From Alopecurus myosuroides (Eukaryota; Streptophyta; Magnoliopsida; Poales; Poaceae): a stretch of DNA of 64,000 bases. The first letter of the stretch is position 1. Each line of letters opens with the position of its first letter. Both the position numbers and the translations under genes were made by a program. The notes under the pieces are model-generated. The model saw only the letters and a program-made list of their open reading frames with translations. It searched no databases and was not told where the DNA came from. Shown piece by piece: positions 30,454 through 40,700 of this stretch. The stretch covers positions 500,171,919-500,235,918 of the forward strand of contig CM054058.1 in the NCBI GenBank assembly GCA_028641055.1, read 5' to 3'.

Positions 30454-31850
30454 CTACACATCATAGAGATATATAAAAAGTGTGTTCGCCCACGTAAACA
30501 CACTAGTAGTCGTCCGAATCATCATCATCATCAACTGTTGTTGCTGCCGGTACGAGGTGGCGCTGCTAAGGTTGACGACTTGAATAATGCGGTATAACTC
30601 GTATGCAACGTAAGCATCTATGGCGGCATACTCAATGTTCTTGCCGTGAACTGGACTCGTCTCCCACTCATTGTGGTTCTCGATCTTGGTCTTCATATCA
30701 GTTTAGAAGTCGTCAATCAAATCCATTGTCATATGAACTATTGGAGTCCTATCATACCGAGGCCTGAATATCTCAATGTGGCAAGCAGTCAGTATCTCAA
30801 TATTGAAGCTTTTCTTCATCTTGATCTTGTCATTGTTTGTACCAACGTTAATAAAACGAGTGTCGCTGCGGCAAAGGAAGTTCATGAGAGCTGGACACTT
30901 TTTGTTGCTACTGCAATAACAAATTAGAATGGGAAAAATTGTTAATTAAGAATCATAACAATTAATAACCTACTAATTAAATATATATGCCAATATGCAA
31001 CAAGGAAAATTAATTCACTACTAAATATAAATTGATCTATCACATAGAATTTAAATGGGACTCCTATGCAATTTGTATCACATAGAACAATTTGCTATCC
31101 TATGCAATTTGTATCACATAGAACAATTTGCCAATATATCCTAAATTAACTATGTCTTCTATGTTCTTACACGGATTTGCCAATATGTAACAAGCCACCA
31201 TGCATGAACTATATATCATAATAAACAAATGCCATTTTCATCATAATAAACCAATGCAATTTTTATCATATAATAAACCTACGCAATTTTCATCATAATA
31301 AAAATATGCAATTTTCTATATATCACGCCCATATATGGTTCAAATATGGTTCAAATGGGGATCAGATATATGATTCTATGTCACGGATATATGATTCAAA
31401 TGGGGATCGGACATGTTGCTATCGTATGCAATTTTTATCATACTAAACCTATGCAATTTTCTATATATCACGGGCATATATGATTCAAATATGATTCAAA
31501 TAGGGATCAGATATATGATTCAAATGGGGATCGGACATGTTGCTAGCCTATGAAATTTTCATCATAATAAACCTATGAATAGATCAAGCCCCAAAACGTA
31601 CGTACCTTGCCCATTGGAAGACCAAGACATTCTTCTTGAAGCATAATTGGATGACCGCAACCTCCTTCCCATTGTGTGTGTACTCAACATTAAGCAAGGT
31701 GAATTTCTCTTGGTCCTTCGCGCTTTCAACCCTTCCTTGAAATGTGCCAAGATAACCCGGCATCTTGGCGCTATCGTTGGTGTAGACGACGGTAATCACA
31801 TTCGTGCCATGTACACGAACATGGGCCATGCGAGTGATTCGTTGATCCAT
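30454..31850 (-). pseudogene. Werner-type 3'-5' exonuclease-like gene carried by a CACTA-type element, broken
   Basis: Two exons: 31850-31606 (ATG at 31850; ends GCAAG|GTACGT) and 30910 to about 30454, joined in frame. The product resembles grass WRN-exonuclease-like proteins of the DEDD family: a first motif in LLNVEYTHNGKEVAVIQLCF, a second around GTNNDKIKMKK, and a third in YAAIDAYVAYELYR. A stop (DDF*TDMK, about 30700) interrupts exon 2. The first motif reads N-V-E where a catalytic D-x-E is expected, so even a full-length product would probably lack nuclease activity. The upstream region has paired GGTACCGG/CCGGTACC motifs and then a CACTA end, so this is another cargo gene of the same type of transposon. 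Confidence 0.65.
30910..31605. other. Intron of the exonuclease-like gene
   Basis: AT-rich, with short tandem phrases such as ATATATGATTCAAATGGGGATC and TATGCAATTTTCATCATAATAAA repeated several times in degenerate form. No exon seen inside. Confidence 0.55.
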
Positions 31851-31974
31851 GATGTATTATGGGAAGAAGAGAGAGAGAAGAGAGAGGATGAGAGGGAGGA
31901 AATAGAGAAACCGAGAAGAATGGCTCCATGCACTGTAGCAGTTCGTGAATTCATACGTGTGGGAGGCAAACCGG

Positions 31975-32263
31975 TTCGACTCTTTGGTACCGGTTTTAGC
32001 CACCAACCGGTACCAAAGGTGCTCGCGCCAGGCGAACGGTTGCCACGCCCCTTTGCCACACCCCTTTGGTAACCGGTACCAAAGGTTGCCACGCTCTTTG
32101 GTACCGGTTTTAGCCACCAACCGGTACCAAATTTATGGTTCAAACCGGTATTAGCCTTGCCCATCGCCCTCTTCGTTCGAACCGGTACAAGACACGCATA
32201 TGTACCGGTTTGTAACTGAACATGTACTATTGTTAAAATCCTTTGTCCTTGTTTCCACTAGTG
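31975..32263. repeat. Subterminal repeats and terminus of a third CACTA-type element
   Basis: Four or more arms of TTTGGTACCGGTTTTAGCC / AACCGGTACCAAAG type, ending in GTTTCCACTAGTG at 32251-32263, the same terminus as elements 1 and 2. The other end was not found; TA and MITE sequence begins about 1.9 kb away. The element carries the exonuclease-like gene on its inner side. Confidence 0.65.
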
Positions 32264-32994
32264 CAAGAGAGATGTAACCTATGCAGTTTGTATTCCACAG
32301 ATGTGCCAAAGACTTGTTCCAGTGGACTCGCAGTTGTGATAATCTTGCTCATAAACAGCTTCTTCCCTATCATGTTTGCCCACCTAGCTGTAAATAGTTA
32401 AATGTATATACTAGCTTTTTAATCACGCGTCGGCTTTGTTTTACTTTTTTCGGGTTGGTATCTTTCTTTGTATTGCTGTAACTTTACCCTTTTGGGTTCT
32501 TAAAATGGTCCAGGCCGGTTTGTGCCCATCGTAGATCGCCCAAGAAAGAATATTGTCCAATATTCGCAGTTTGGAGTTATTTCTGATGGTGTTCACCACT
32601 TGGAAACAATGAGAAACCATATTCTGGGCTAGCACATCGCCCATCTTAACAAAGAGTCGAGAAAAACCAGGTGGCGATTGAGTGTGTTCTGAATTTTATG
32701 CCATCATTCGTTTCTGCATTGATCCATATTCGTTACCGGTATTGAGCGATGATGTGAATTTCTTCAAGGACAACGCAGTCCTAAAAAACTTTGCGAAATT
32801 TTGTTGCTAGGAGCAACTGCATATAAAAGTTGTACATTATTTCACTAATTAGTAAAAAACATATTATTTACAAAAAATAATGGAATTGCCTATGTCTCAG
32901 TCGACTCTCAGAAAACACTTTTCGGAGTAGAAAAATGCAACCGTGTCCAGAAAAAGTGCAATTGCATTTTTTTTTAAACTACAGTTGCGACTTA
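32264..32994. other. Stretch without recognisable genes
   Basis: AT-rich flank between the CACTA end and a MITE. I see no domain-bearing frame, RNA gene or repeat that I can name. Confidence 0.4.
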
Positions 32995-33268
32995 GAGCAA
33001 GTTCAATAGTAGAGTCGGCAGCCGGCTATAACAAATTGCCATGTCATCTATAGCCAACATATAGCCAAGAAGTACAATAGTTAGCTATAGAGCCATCTTA
33101 ATATGGCCCACCTCTCACTCTCACAAAGTGCCTAGGAGCACGTGCTGCAGCTAGCTCTTGCATGAGAGCCCACTCCCCTTCTCTCTCCTCTTCTCTCTCC
33201 TCCATGTCATCACAATAATATTATTTTACCTCTTATAGCCTGCTGACTGTACCTTATTGTACTTGCTC
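32995..33268. mobile_element. Tourist-like MITE upstream of the glycosyltransferase
   Basis: Starts GAGCAAGTTCAATAG and ends TATTGTACTTGCTC, flanked by TTA on both sides (32992-32994 and 33269-33271), 274 bp. It lies about 160 bp before the glycosyltransferase start and so may lie in its promoter. Confidence 0.8.
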
Positions 33269-33431
33269 TTAGCAAACCCCAAAAATAATAACGTTAGCTG
33301 TCAGCATCCCCTTCCCAGCTAGCCACTATGTAGCGCCCCAGAGGCTAGAGCACCTGTCTCCCTCGCCAATCCTGCAAGATTCTTTCTCCCGATCTCCACT
33401 CTCCACAGAAGAGCTCGATCCCTACTACGCC

Positions 33432-34805
33432 ATGTCCACCGCCTCGTCCTCCCGGCGGCCGCACGTCCTCGTCGTCGCGTTCCCGCCGATGGGCCACCTC
33501 CTACCGCTCCTGGACTTGGCCCACCTCCTCTCGACCCGCCACCGTGTCCGCATCACCGTCGCCGTCACCCCGTCCACACTCCCCATGGTCTCCGCCTTCC
33601 TCGCGTCCACCCCTCTCGCCGCCGCGCTCCCGCTCCAGGTCCCCGACCCTTCCGCTCCCGAGCACGCCGGCCAGCTCGCCCCGGGCGCTCACCACGCTCT
33701 CCTCGCCGTTCCCCTCTCCACCCTCCGTGGACAGCTCGTCTCATGGGCCCAGTCGCACCTAGACCCGCCCACGGCCGTCCTCTCCGATTTCTTTCTCGGA
33801 GCCGCGCAGCTCGTCGCCGACGACCTCAGTGTTCCGCGGGTCGCGTTCTACAGCGTCGGCGCGTTCACCACCGCGGCGCTCGACCAGCTGTGGAACAGCA
33901 CGCTGCCGCTGGACCCGAGCAATCTCGTCGCTCTGAGTGCACTCCCCGGTTCCCCGACTTTCCCTCACAGGCACGTGCCGTCGGTGGTGAGGAGCTACGT
34001 CCCCGGCGACCCGGGCTGGGAGCTCGTCCGGGAAGGGTTCCTGCTCAATTCCAGAGCTTGGGGCGCCGTGGTGAATACGTTTGATGCGTTGGAGGTCGAT
34101 TTCTTGGAGCATCTGAAACGGCGCTCCGGCCACGGCCGCGTCTGGGCGGTCGGCCCGGTTGCTGACTCCGGCTGCCGCGTAGGCGGGGAGAGGCCGACGG
34201 CGGAAGCAGAGGAGCTCTTCTCCTGGCTCGCCGGTTGCCCCGCGCGTTCCGTGATGTATGTCTGTTTCGGGAGCATGTACAAGCCGCCGCCGGCTCAGGC
34301 GGCGGCGCTGGGCGCAGCGCTGGAGGCGAGCGGAGTGCGGTTCGTCTGGGCGGTGGGCACGGACGTGGCCGTGCTGCCGGAGGGTCTGGAGGAGAGGGCT
34401 CGGGGCAGAGGACGCGTCGTGCGCGGCTGGGCGCCGCAGCTGGAGATCCTGCGGCACGCCGCCGTGGGTGCGTTCGTGACGCACTGCGGCTGGAACTCGA
34501 CGCTGGAGGGCGTGGCGGCCGGGGTGACGCTGGTGGCGTGGCCGATGAAGGCCGACCAGTTCATCAACGCGCGTCTGGTGGTCGACGTGCACGGCGCAGC
34601 GGTGCGTGCGGCGGAGGGCGAGGATGCGGTGCCTGACTCGGCTACGCTAGCGCGGGTGTTCGTGGACGCCGTAGAGCTCGGTTCTGTGAGGGCCAAGGCT
34701 GCAGCGCTCGCCGCGGCTGCCGCGGAAGCGACGGGGGAAGGAGGCAGCTCTTGGCTGGACTTGGAGAGGATGGTGACGGAGCTGGAAGCCGTCGCGGCGG
34801 CATAG
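33432..34805 (+). CDS. UDP-glycosyltransferase, family 1 (UGT89-like), intact
   Basis: Single exon of 457 codons starting at CCATGTCCACC; GC-rich as usual for grass UGTs. Family 1 plant UGTs move a sugar from UDP-sugar to small acceptors such as flavonoids, hormones or phenolics in the cytosol. The catalytic His is in FPPMGHLLPLLDLA (residue 22) and the paired Asp is probably near residue 118 (LSDFFLG). The PSPG donor box runs from Trp 333 (WAPQLEILRHAAVGAFVTHC) to about residue 376, ending DQF. The first motif and overall pattern (RPHVLVVAFPPMGHLLP; HLLSTRHRVRITVAVTP) are most like UGT89 members acting on flavonols or benzoates, but substrate cannot be read from sequence. Length and motifs are complete with no break. 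A MITE lies just upstream. Confidence 0.88.
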   Translation: MSTASSSRRPHVLVVAFPPMGHLLPLLDLAHLLSTRHRVRITVAVTPSTLPMVSAFLASTPLAAALPLQVPDPSAPEHAGQLAPGAHHALLAVPLSTLRGQLVSWAQSHLDPPTAVLSDFFLGAAQLVADDLSVPRVAFYSVGAFTTAALDQLWNSTLPLDPSNLVALSALPGSPTFPHRHVPSVVRSYVPGDPGWELVREGFLLNSRAWGAVVNTFDALEVDFLEHLKRRSGHGRVWAVGPVADSGCRVGGERPTAEAEELFSWLAGCPARSVMYVCFGSMYKPPPAQAAALGAALEASGVRFVWAVGTDVAVLPEGLEERARGRGRVVRGWAPQLEILRHAAVGAFVTHCGWNSTLEGVAAGVTLVAWPMKADQFINARLVVDVHGAAVRAAEGEDAVPDSATLARVFVDAVELGSVRAKAAALAAAAAEATGEGGSSWLDLERMVTELEAVAAA

Positions 34806-35251
34806 GAGAAGCGGTATATCCTCCTCTGCATCTGCCCCTGTCCCTGTGTGTGAATTGTGAATTGGGTCATGGCGCGAGTTGATTGGGTGTGTTTCAGACT
34901 TTTCTTAACCTGACTTTTATATCACTCAGACGGGAAATAATCAAACAACACTTGTTACTCCACACATTTTGCTAACAGTTGGAAAAGAACGGCAAACTTT
35001 CTTGATGTCCTTCACAGTGCCTAAAATGGCCAACCTGCTACTTTTTGAGGCAGAGAATTCAGCGATAAGAGCAGAGCAGTGGTGCAGTACTGGAGCGGCC
35101 CTCCACAATTCGAAGTAACAAACTGCATAGCATTGAGGCCGGCCGGTCCTTCACAGTAGTGCAGTGCAGCAGTAGGGATGCAGGCGGACGTCCACTTGCG
35201 TCTACACATTCAGCACCTCAGGAACGGAAAAGAAACGCTATTCGTGGTGGT
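34806..35251. other. Glycosyltransferase 3' flank up to the LINE target site
   Basis: No gene supported. A short open frame starting in this flank runs in register into the LINE. Confidence 0.5.
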
Positions 35252-37715
35252 AGCTACGTACACACCGCAGCTAGCTTTCCATGCCGGTGTGGCTCCGCAG
35301 GGAGGTCACCGCCAGGGTCAAGGAGGGCTGAGAGGGCGGCAGCGATACGATCAAGGGAGAGGTAACTTCGGAAGGGGAGCTCGCGGTGGCTATGTCAATA
35401 ATGTTTACAGATCGAACGGGCACCGTTTCGACAATGGCCGTGGCCGATACATCCCGCGTGTGCCACAGCAGCCGGTGCAACAGGTGATGGTTGCGGGGCC
35501 GGTTCTTGCTGCAGCATCTGAAGGGCAGAATGTGGTTTCTGTTGCAGGTGTGCAAGATGTGCATGCTGCTGTGCATGCTGCCGTGCCTAATGTGGTTCAG
35601 CAAGCTGTGGTTGCGGCGTCGAGTTCTGGTCAAGGTGAGAAGAGGGTTTCAGAGGAGCAGCTGAATGTGGCTTTGGCTGGGGCAGCGAAGAAGAGCAAAC
35701 GTATTGATAGAAACAAGTGTTTCAGATGCGGTGATGCAGGTCACTTCCTCGCAGATTGTCCTGCTCCGGTGTGTGATTTTTGTCAGGGGTCAGTGCACAA
35801 GAATGGCCCTTGCCCTTTACTTTCGGCGCCAAAACCTCACCCAGTGATGTATGGGTACGCCCACGATGAGTTGATGATCTTCGGCATTCCTCTCACAGCT
35901 AGTTTCAGACCCAAGATGGTGAACGCTCGTTGGGCTTCGGTGGTGGTCAACAAGGGAGAGTTGTCGATTCCTCAGTTGATTAGGCAGCTCCAGCGCTTGG
36001 TTCCAACAGAGGGTTTTACTTGGAATGTTAGTCAAGTGGGTCAGAATGTGTTTAAGGTCATGTTTCCCTCAAAGCTAGAACTTGATAGGCTGAAAATATT
36101 TGGTACCTGTAGGATACCTAATTCCACATGTGAGATGACGGTGGACAGCTGGGGAGAAAGGATTGAGAGGTTAGACACTTTGCCTAATTTTTGGGTCAGG
36201 GTTTCAGGCATACCAGAGGAGCACACTGGAGATTTCTTGGCAATGTGGGCTGTTGGTTATATGATAGGAGTCACTAGAAAGATAGATATGGCATATACTC
36301 GTCAGAATGGTGTACTGAGAATCCTGGTGGGATGTCTTGACTACTCTAAGGTGCCAAATACGATACCAATGCTTATTAAAGATGATTTCTTTGCGCTTAC
36401 TTTCTTTGTGGAAGGAGAGGACTTGTCTGATGCTGTAGAGGATATGGTAGTAGACAATGCAGATGGGGAGGATGATGGGGATGACAGTGAGTTGGGCTCG
36501 GATTTCAGAGATGCTCTTGCAAAAACTTCCTTGGAGGACACTGCCACGAAGGCCAATGGTGGTCACTCGACCTCTGATGGTGATCAACAAGGGAAGGGGA
36601 GCTCGGGTCCTAATGGTTCAACAGCAATGGAGCACAAGAGGACGGGTGTTGTGTACTCGCCTATGCTCCAGGAGCAATTTAGGAGGATCGATGAGGAGAT
36701 GCAGCGTGAGGCTCAGCTACGGCAGCGTTCCGCTGCGAAAATCGCTGCCGCGGGCCCTTTTTCGCCTGCCGTGGGGCATTTCCCTGCCGTGGAGGGTTCT
36801 CCTGCCGCCAGCAGCGGTGCTGCCGCGGTAAATGGTGATGCTTCTGCTGGTGTTTCTATTGCTGCAGCGGTGCGTCCTACTGCCTCTCTGTCACGTCCTT
36901 CTCTTGGTGCGATGGATGGTGGCAGTGGTTCGTCTGCTGGGTGTTTGGGGGAGGCGTCGGTGGTGGATAAAGCTACGATTACACGTGAGACGGATGAAGC
37001 TGCTGGTGCAGCTGTTGTGCTCACTGCGTCTGCTCGCATGGGCCACTCGGAAGAGGTGTACGGAGGGGGCATAGCTGCAGCTGCAGCAGCTGTTACTCAG
37101 GTGTCTCTGTCACCTGGCGTCATCAACAACCGCAAGGAGGCTGCGGTAAGCATCGGACGGCAGACCACTTTGGAGGAAGTGGTTGCATTCGGTGGCATCC
37201 CCGACCCCTCCTCTACTGGACTTCGCTCGAGTGCGCGTCTACGGGCTACACAATCGGCAGATGTGCCGGTTGCGGAGAGGGCCTCCATGCGTGCGGCTAG
37301 GAGAGATGAGCTCCTCAAAGGTATGGCCGTTAAATTATCGTTTACAGCTTTTGATAATACTGTTATTATTGATAATGTAGCTAGTCTAGGAGTTTCTTTG
37401 GGGGATTCACCAAACATGGCTAGTAAAACGGTAGATATGCTTAAAGATATTGAGATGTCTAGACAAGTAGTTCATCTTTCTAACAACTTGAATGGGGGTA
37501 CCGACGATGTTGAGAAGTCTGAGCATAATCAGGTGATGCACTTGGCATCTAGTTTATGTGAAGATTACGACCTCGAGGGTGAGGTAGGCATTGAGGATCA
37601 CGTGGATTCTCAGGCGCAGGAGGCTAAGATGATACGATCGACGAAGGGTAAAAAGAAGGGAGGGGGGTCTAAACCTAGGAGGAGCTCTAGGATTAAAAAG
37701 ATTTATTCCCCATGA
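35178..37715 (+). CDS. LINE ORF1 (Gag-like), 5'-truncated, frame continuous with the flank
   Basis: The element itself starts at 35267, but the frame is open upstream through the target duplication to an ATG at 35178, giving a chimeric start of about 30 flank-encoded residues. Inside: a Gly/Arg-rich RNA-binding part (RGNFGRGARGGY); a CCHC knuckle (CFRCGDAGHFLADC, about 35720-35760) with a further Cys/His pair; a DUF4283-like domain (about 35900-36400, with NFWVRVSGIPEEHTGDFL); a long Ala-rich low-complexity part; and a basic C-terminus (KKKGGGSKPRRSSRIKK). ORF1 coats the LINE RNA. It ends at TGA 37713-37715, overlapping ORF2. Confidence 0.8.
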   Translation: MQADVHLRLHIQHLRNGKETLFVVVATYTPQLAFHAGVAPQGGHRQGQGGLRGRQRYDQGRGNFGRGARGGYVNNVYRSNGHRFDNGRGRYIPRVPQQPVQQVMVAGPVLAAASEGQNVVSVAGVQDVHAAVHAAVPNVVQQAVVAASSSGQGEKRVSEEQLNVALAGAAKKSKRIDRNKCFRCGDAGHFLADCPAPVCDFCQGSVHKNGPCPLLSAPKPHPVMYGYAHDELMIFGIPLTASFRPKMVNARWASVVVNKGELSIPQLIRQLQRLVPTEGFTWNVSQVGQNVFKVMFPSKLELDRLKIFGTCRIPNSTCEMTVDSWGERIERLDTLPNFWVRVSGIPEEHTGDFLAMWAVGYMIGVTRKIDMAYTRQNGVLRILVGCLDYSKVPNTIPMLIKDDFFALTFFVEGEDLSDAVEDMVVDNADGEDDGDDSELGSDFRDALAKTSLEDTATKANGGHSTSDGDQQGKGSSGPNGSTAMEHKRTGVVYSPMLQEQFRRIDEEMQREAQLRQRSAAKIAAAGPFSPAVGHFPAVEGSPAASSGAAAVNGDASAGVSIAAAVRPTASLSRPSLGAMDGGSGSSAGCLGEASVVDKATITRETDEAAGAAVVLTASARMGHSEEVYGGGIAAAAAAVTQVSLSPGVINNRKEAAVSIGRQTTLEEVVAFGGIPDPSSTGLRSSARLRATQSADVPVAERASMRAARRDELLKGMAVKLSFTAFDNTVIIDNVASLGVSLGDSPNMASKTVDMLKDIEMSRQVVHLSNNLNGGTDDVEKSEHNQVMHLASSLCEDYDLEGEVGIEDHVDSQAQEAKMIRSTKGKKKGGGSKPRRSSRIKKIYSP

Positions 37716-40700
37716 AAGGTTATTTCTGGAATTCGGATGGGTTTGGAGATACCGCGAAACATTGGGCGGTGAGAGAGGCTGTTGTGGATTTGAAATTAGA
37801 TTTTATTGCGTTAAGTGAAACAGGGAGAAGTAGTTTCTCTTCATCTTTTTTGCACTTTTTGGCTGCGGATTTGGATTTTTCGTGGTTTTGTTTACCACCT
37901 CATGGGAGATCAGGAGGGATTCTCATTGGTTTAAATTGCTCGACTTTAACGGTACAGACCGTTAAGGCCGGTGACTACTCGGTTAAATTGCATGTGCAAT
38001 CAAAGGAAGATGGTTTTCTGTGGGCTTTGGTGGTCGTCTATGGGGCTGCCCAAGATGATAAAAAACCAGAGTTCTTGGCTGAGTTAGTTAGAATTTGTGA
38101 TAATGAAACACGACCTATGTTGGTAGGGGGTGATTTCAACATTATTCGTTCTAGTGTGGAAAAGAATAATGATAAATTTAACCCGCGTTGGCCGTTCATT
38201 TTTAATGCCATTATTCATAGCCTTGATTTAAAGGAACTAGAATTGTCTGGAAGACAATATACTTGGACAAGCAGGCGTATTATTCCAACTATGGAGAAGC
38301 TGGATAGAATACTTGCTAGTATTGAGTGGGAACAGAAATTCCCATTAGTGACAGTCCAAGCATTAACTAGAGTTGGTTCTGATCATAATCCTTTGTTTTT
38401 GGACTCTGGATCAGCAGCTCATTTGGGGAACAAATCGTTGTTCTCGTTCGAGTTGGCTTGGCTAAAGCAACCAAATTTCTTTGACATAGTTAAGGTGGAG
38501 TGGGAGTCGGTATTGACTGGCTTAAGTCCAATTGAACGATGGCAATTAAAGATTAGACATGTTAGGAGTTTTTTAAGAGGATGGGCTAAGAATAGAGCGG
38601 GAGATTATAAGAAATTAAGAGACAAATTGTTGTTGCTTATTCATGAACTGGATCTGAGGGCGGAGTGTTCTCCATTGACCGAGGCTGAGCAAGCCTCTAG
38701 GGTAGAAGCGGAAGCGTTTCTTACCAATTTGCGTCGTGAAGAGGAGTCAAAATGGGCTCAACGCGCTAAGGTCAGGCATATCCAGGAGGGGGGAAGTAAT
38801 ACGAAATACTTCCATCTGGTTGCCAATGGGAAACATAGAAAAAAAAAGATTTTTCAGCTAGAACAAGATGAAGGAACCATTGTAGGCCAAGAAAATCTAA
38901 AAGTTTACATTTCGGAATACTATAAGAATTTGTTTGGCGCACCAGAACCATCCAAGGTCTCGTTAGATGAGACAAGACTTGATGGTATTACTCGAGTGAC
39001 TGATGAGGAGAATTCGTTGCTCACACAGCCTTTTACTGAAAAGGAAATTCGTGATGCCATCTCTCAAATGGAGCCTAACAAGGCCCCTGGGCCTGATGGG
39101 TTTCCGGCTGAGTTCTACAAATTTTTCTGGGAGGTTATTAAATATGATTTGATGGCTTTGTTTGCTCAGTTACATGAGGGAGATCTAGATCTGTTCAAGT
39201 TGAACTTTGGAACGATCATCCTACTTCCTAAGAAGGAAGATGCATGTAGGATAGAGCAATACAGGCCTATTTGTCTGTTGAATGTGAGTTTCAAAATATT
39301 TACAAAAGTAGGAACAAATAGGGTAACCTCTATTGCGCAGAGGGTTATCCGGCCCTCTCAGTCTGCATTTCTTCCAGGAAGGAATATACTAGAAGGGGTG
39401 GTGGTCCTACATGAAACAATTCATGAACTTAAGAGGAAGAAAATGGATGGGGTGTTGTTCAAAATTGATTTTGAGAAAGCATATGATAAAGTGAATTGGA
39501 AGTTCCTACAACAGACCCTACGCATGAAAGGATTCGATCCCAGATGGTGTGACTGGGTAGCGAACTTTGTGCAAGGGGGTAGTGTGGGTATTCGTGTGAA
39601 TGATGACATTGGTCATTACTTTCAAACTTTAAAAGGGTTAAGACAAGGAGATCCGTTATCTCCGATTTTATTTAACCTCGTGGCAGATATGCTTGCTCTT
39701 TTGATTGAGAGGGCCAAAGAAGTAGGTCAGGTGGGAGGTTTGAAACCACATCTTGTGGAAGGTGGGGTTTCGATACTTCAGTACGCTGACGATACTATAT
39801 TATTCATGGAACATGATTTAGAAAAGGCTGTTAATATGAAGTTAATCCTGTCCATCTTTGAGCAATTGTCAGGGCTTAAAATTAATTTCCACAAAAGTGA
39901 GATATTTTGTTTTGGGAAAGCTGCTGATTATGAGGATCAGTACAGAGGTATTTTTGGATGTGAGATTGGTGCTCTACCCTTTAAATACCTTGGTATCCCC
40001 ATTCACCACCGAAAGCTGCTCAATAGAGAGTGGAAACCGGTGGAAGATAGGTTTGAAAGCAAATTGAGTTCTTGGATAGGAAAATTGTTATCCTATGGAG
40101 ATCGCTTAATTCTTATAAACTCAGTTTTGTCAAGCTTACCGATGTTTCTCTTATCTTTTTTTGTGATTCCCGTTGGAGTTAGAAAAAGATTGGATTTCTA
40201 TCGATCTCGCTTCTTCTGGCAGTCTAATCAAACAAAAAGAAAGTATCGGTTGACCAAGTGGAATATTGTCTGTCGCCCAAAAGACCAAGGTGGCTTGGGG
40301 ATTGAGTGTTTAGACATTAAGAACAGATGCCTTTTAAGCAAGTGGCTTTTTAAACTCTTAAATGAGGAAGGTATTTGGCATGAATTACTGCACAATAAAT
40401 ACATCATGGGAAAACCTCTTATGCAGGTAGAGGTAAAACCAATGGATTCACCTTTCTGGAAGGGAATTATGAGTGTGAAATCTGACTTCTTTAAACATGT
40501 TGACTGTTCGGTTGGGAATGGTCTGGGTATCAGGTTTTGGGAAGACCCGTGGTTGGCGGGTAGACCATTAGCTCTGCAGTATCCTATGTTATATAATATT
40601 GTGCGTAATAAGAATGTCCTGGTTGGTCATGTCCTGGGTCAACAACATCTCAATATTACATTTAGGAGATCCTTGTCTGGGAATAATTGGATTAACTGGT

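Noticed and set aside
31796..32164. Minus-strand frame with repeated LWYRLVAKTGTK-like peptides
   Set aside because: Translation of the CACTA subterminal repeats, not a gene.
33759..34592. Long minus-strand frame across the glycosyltransferase
   Set aside because: Shadow of a GC-rich coding exon; no domain, while the plus strand encodes a complete UGT.
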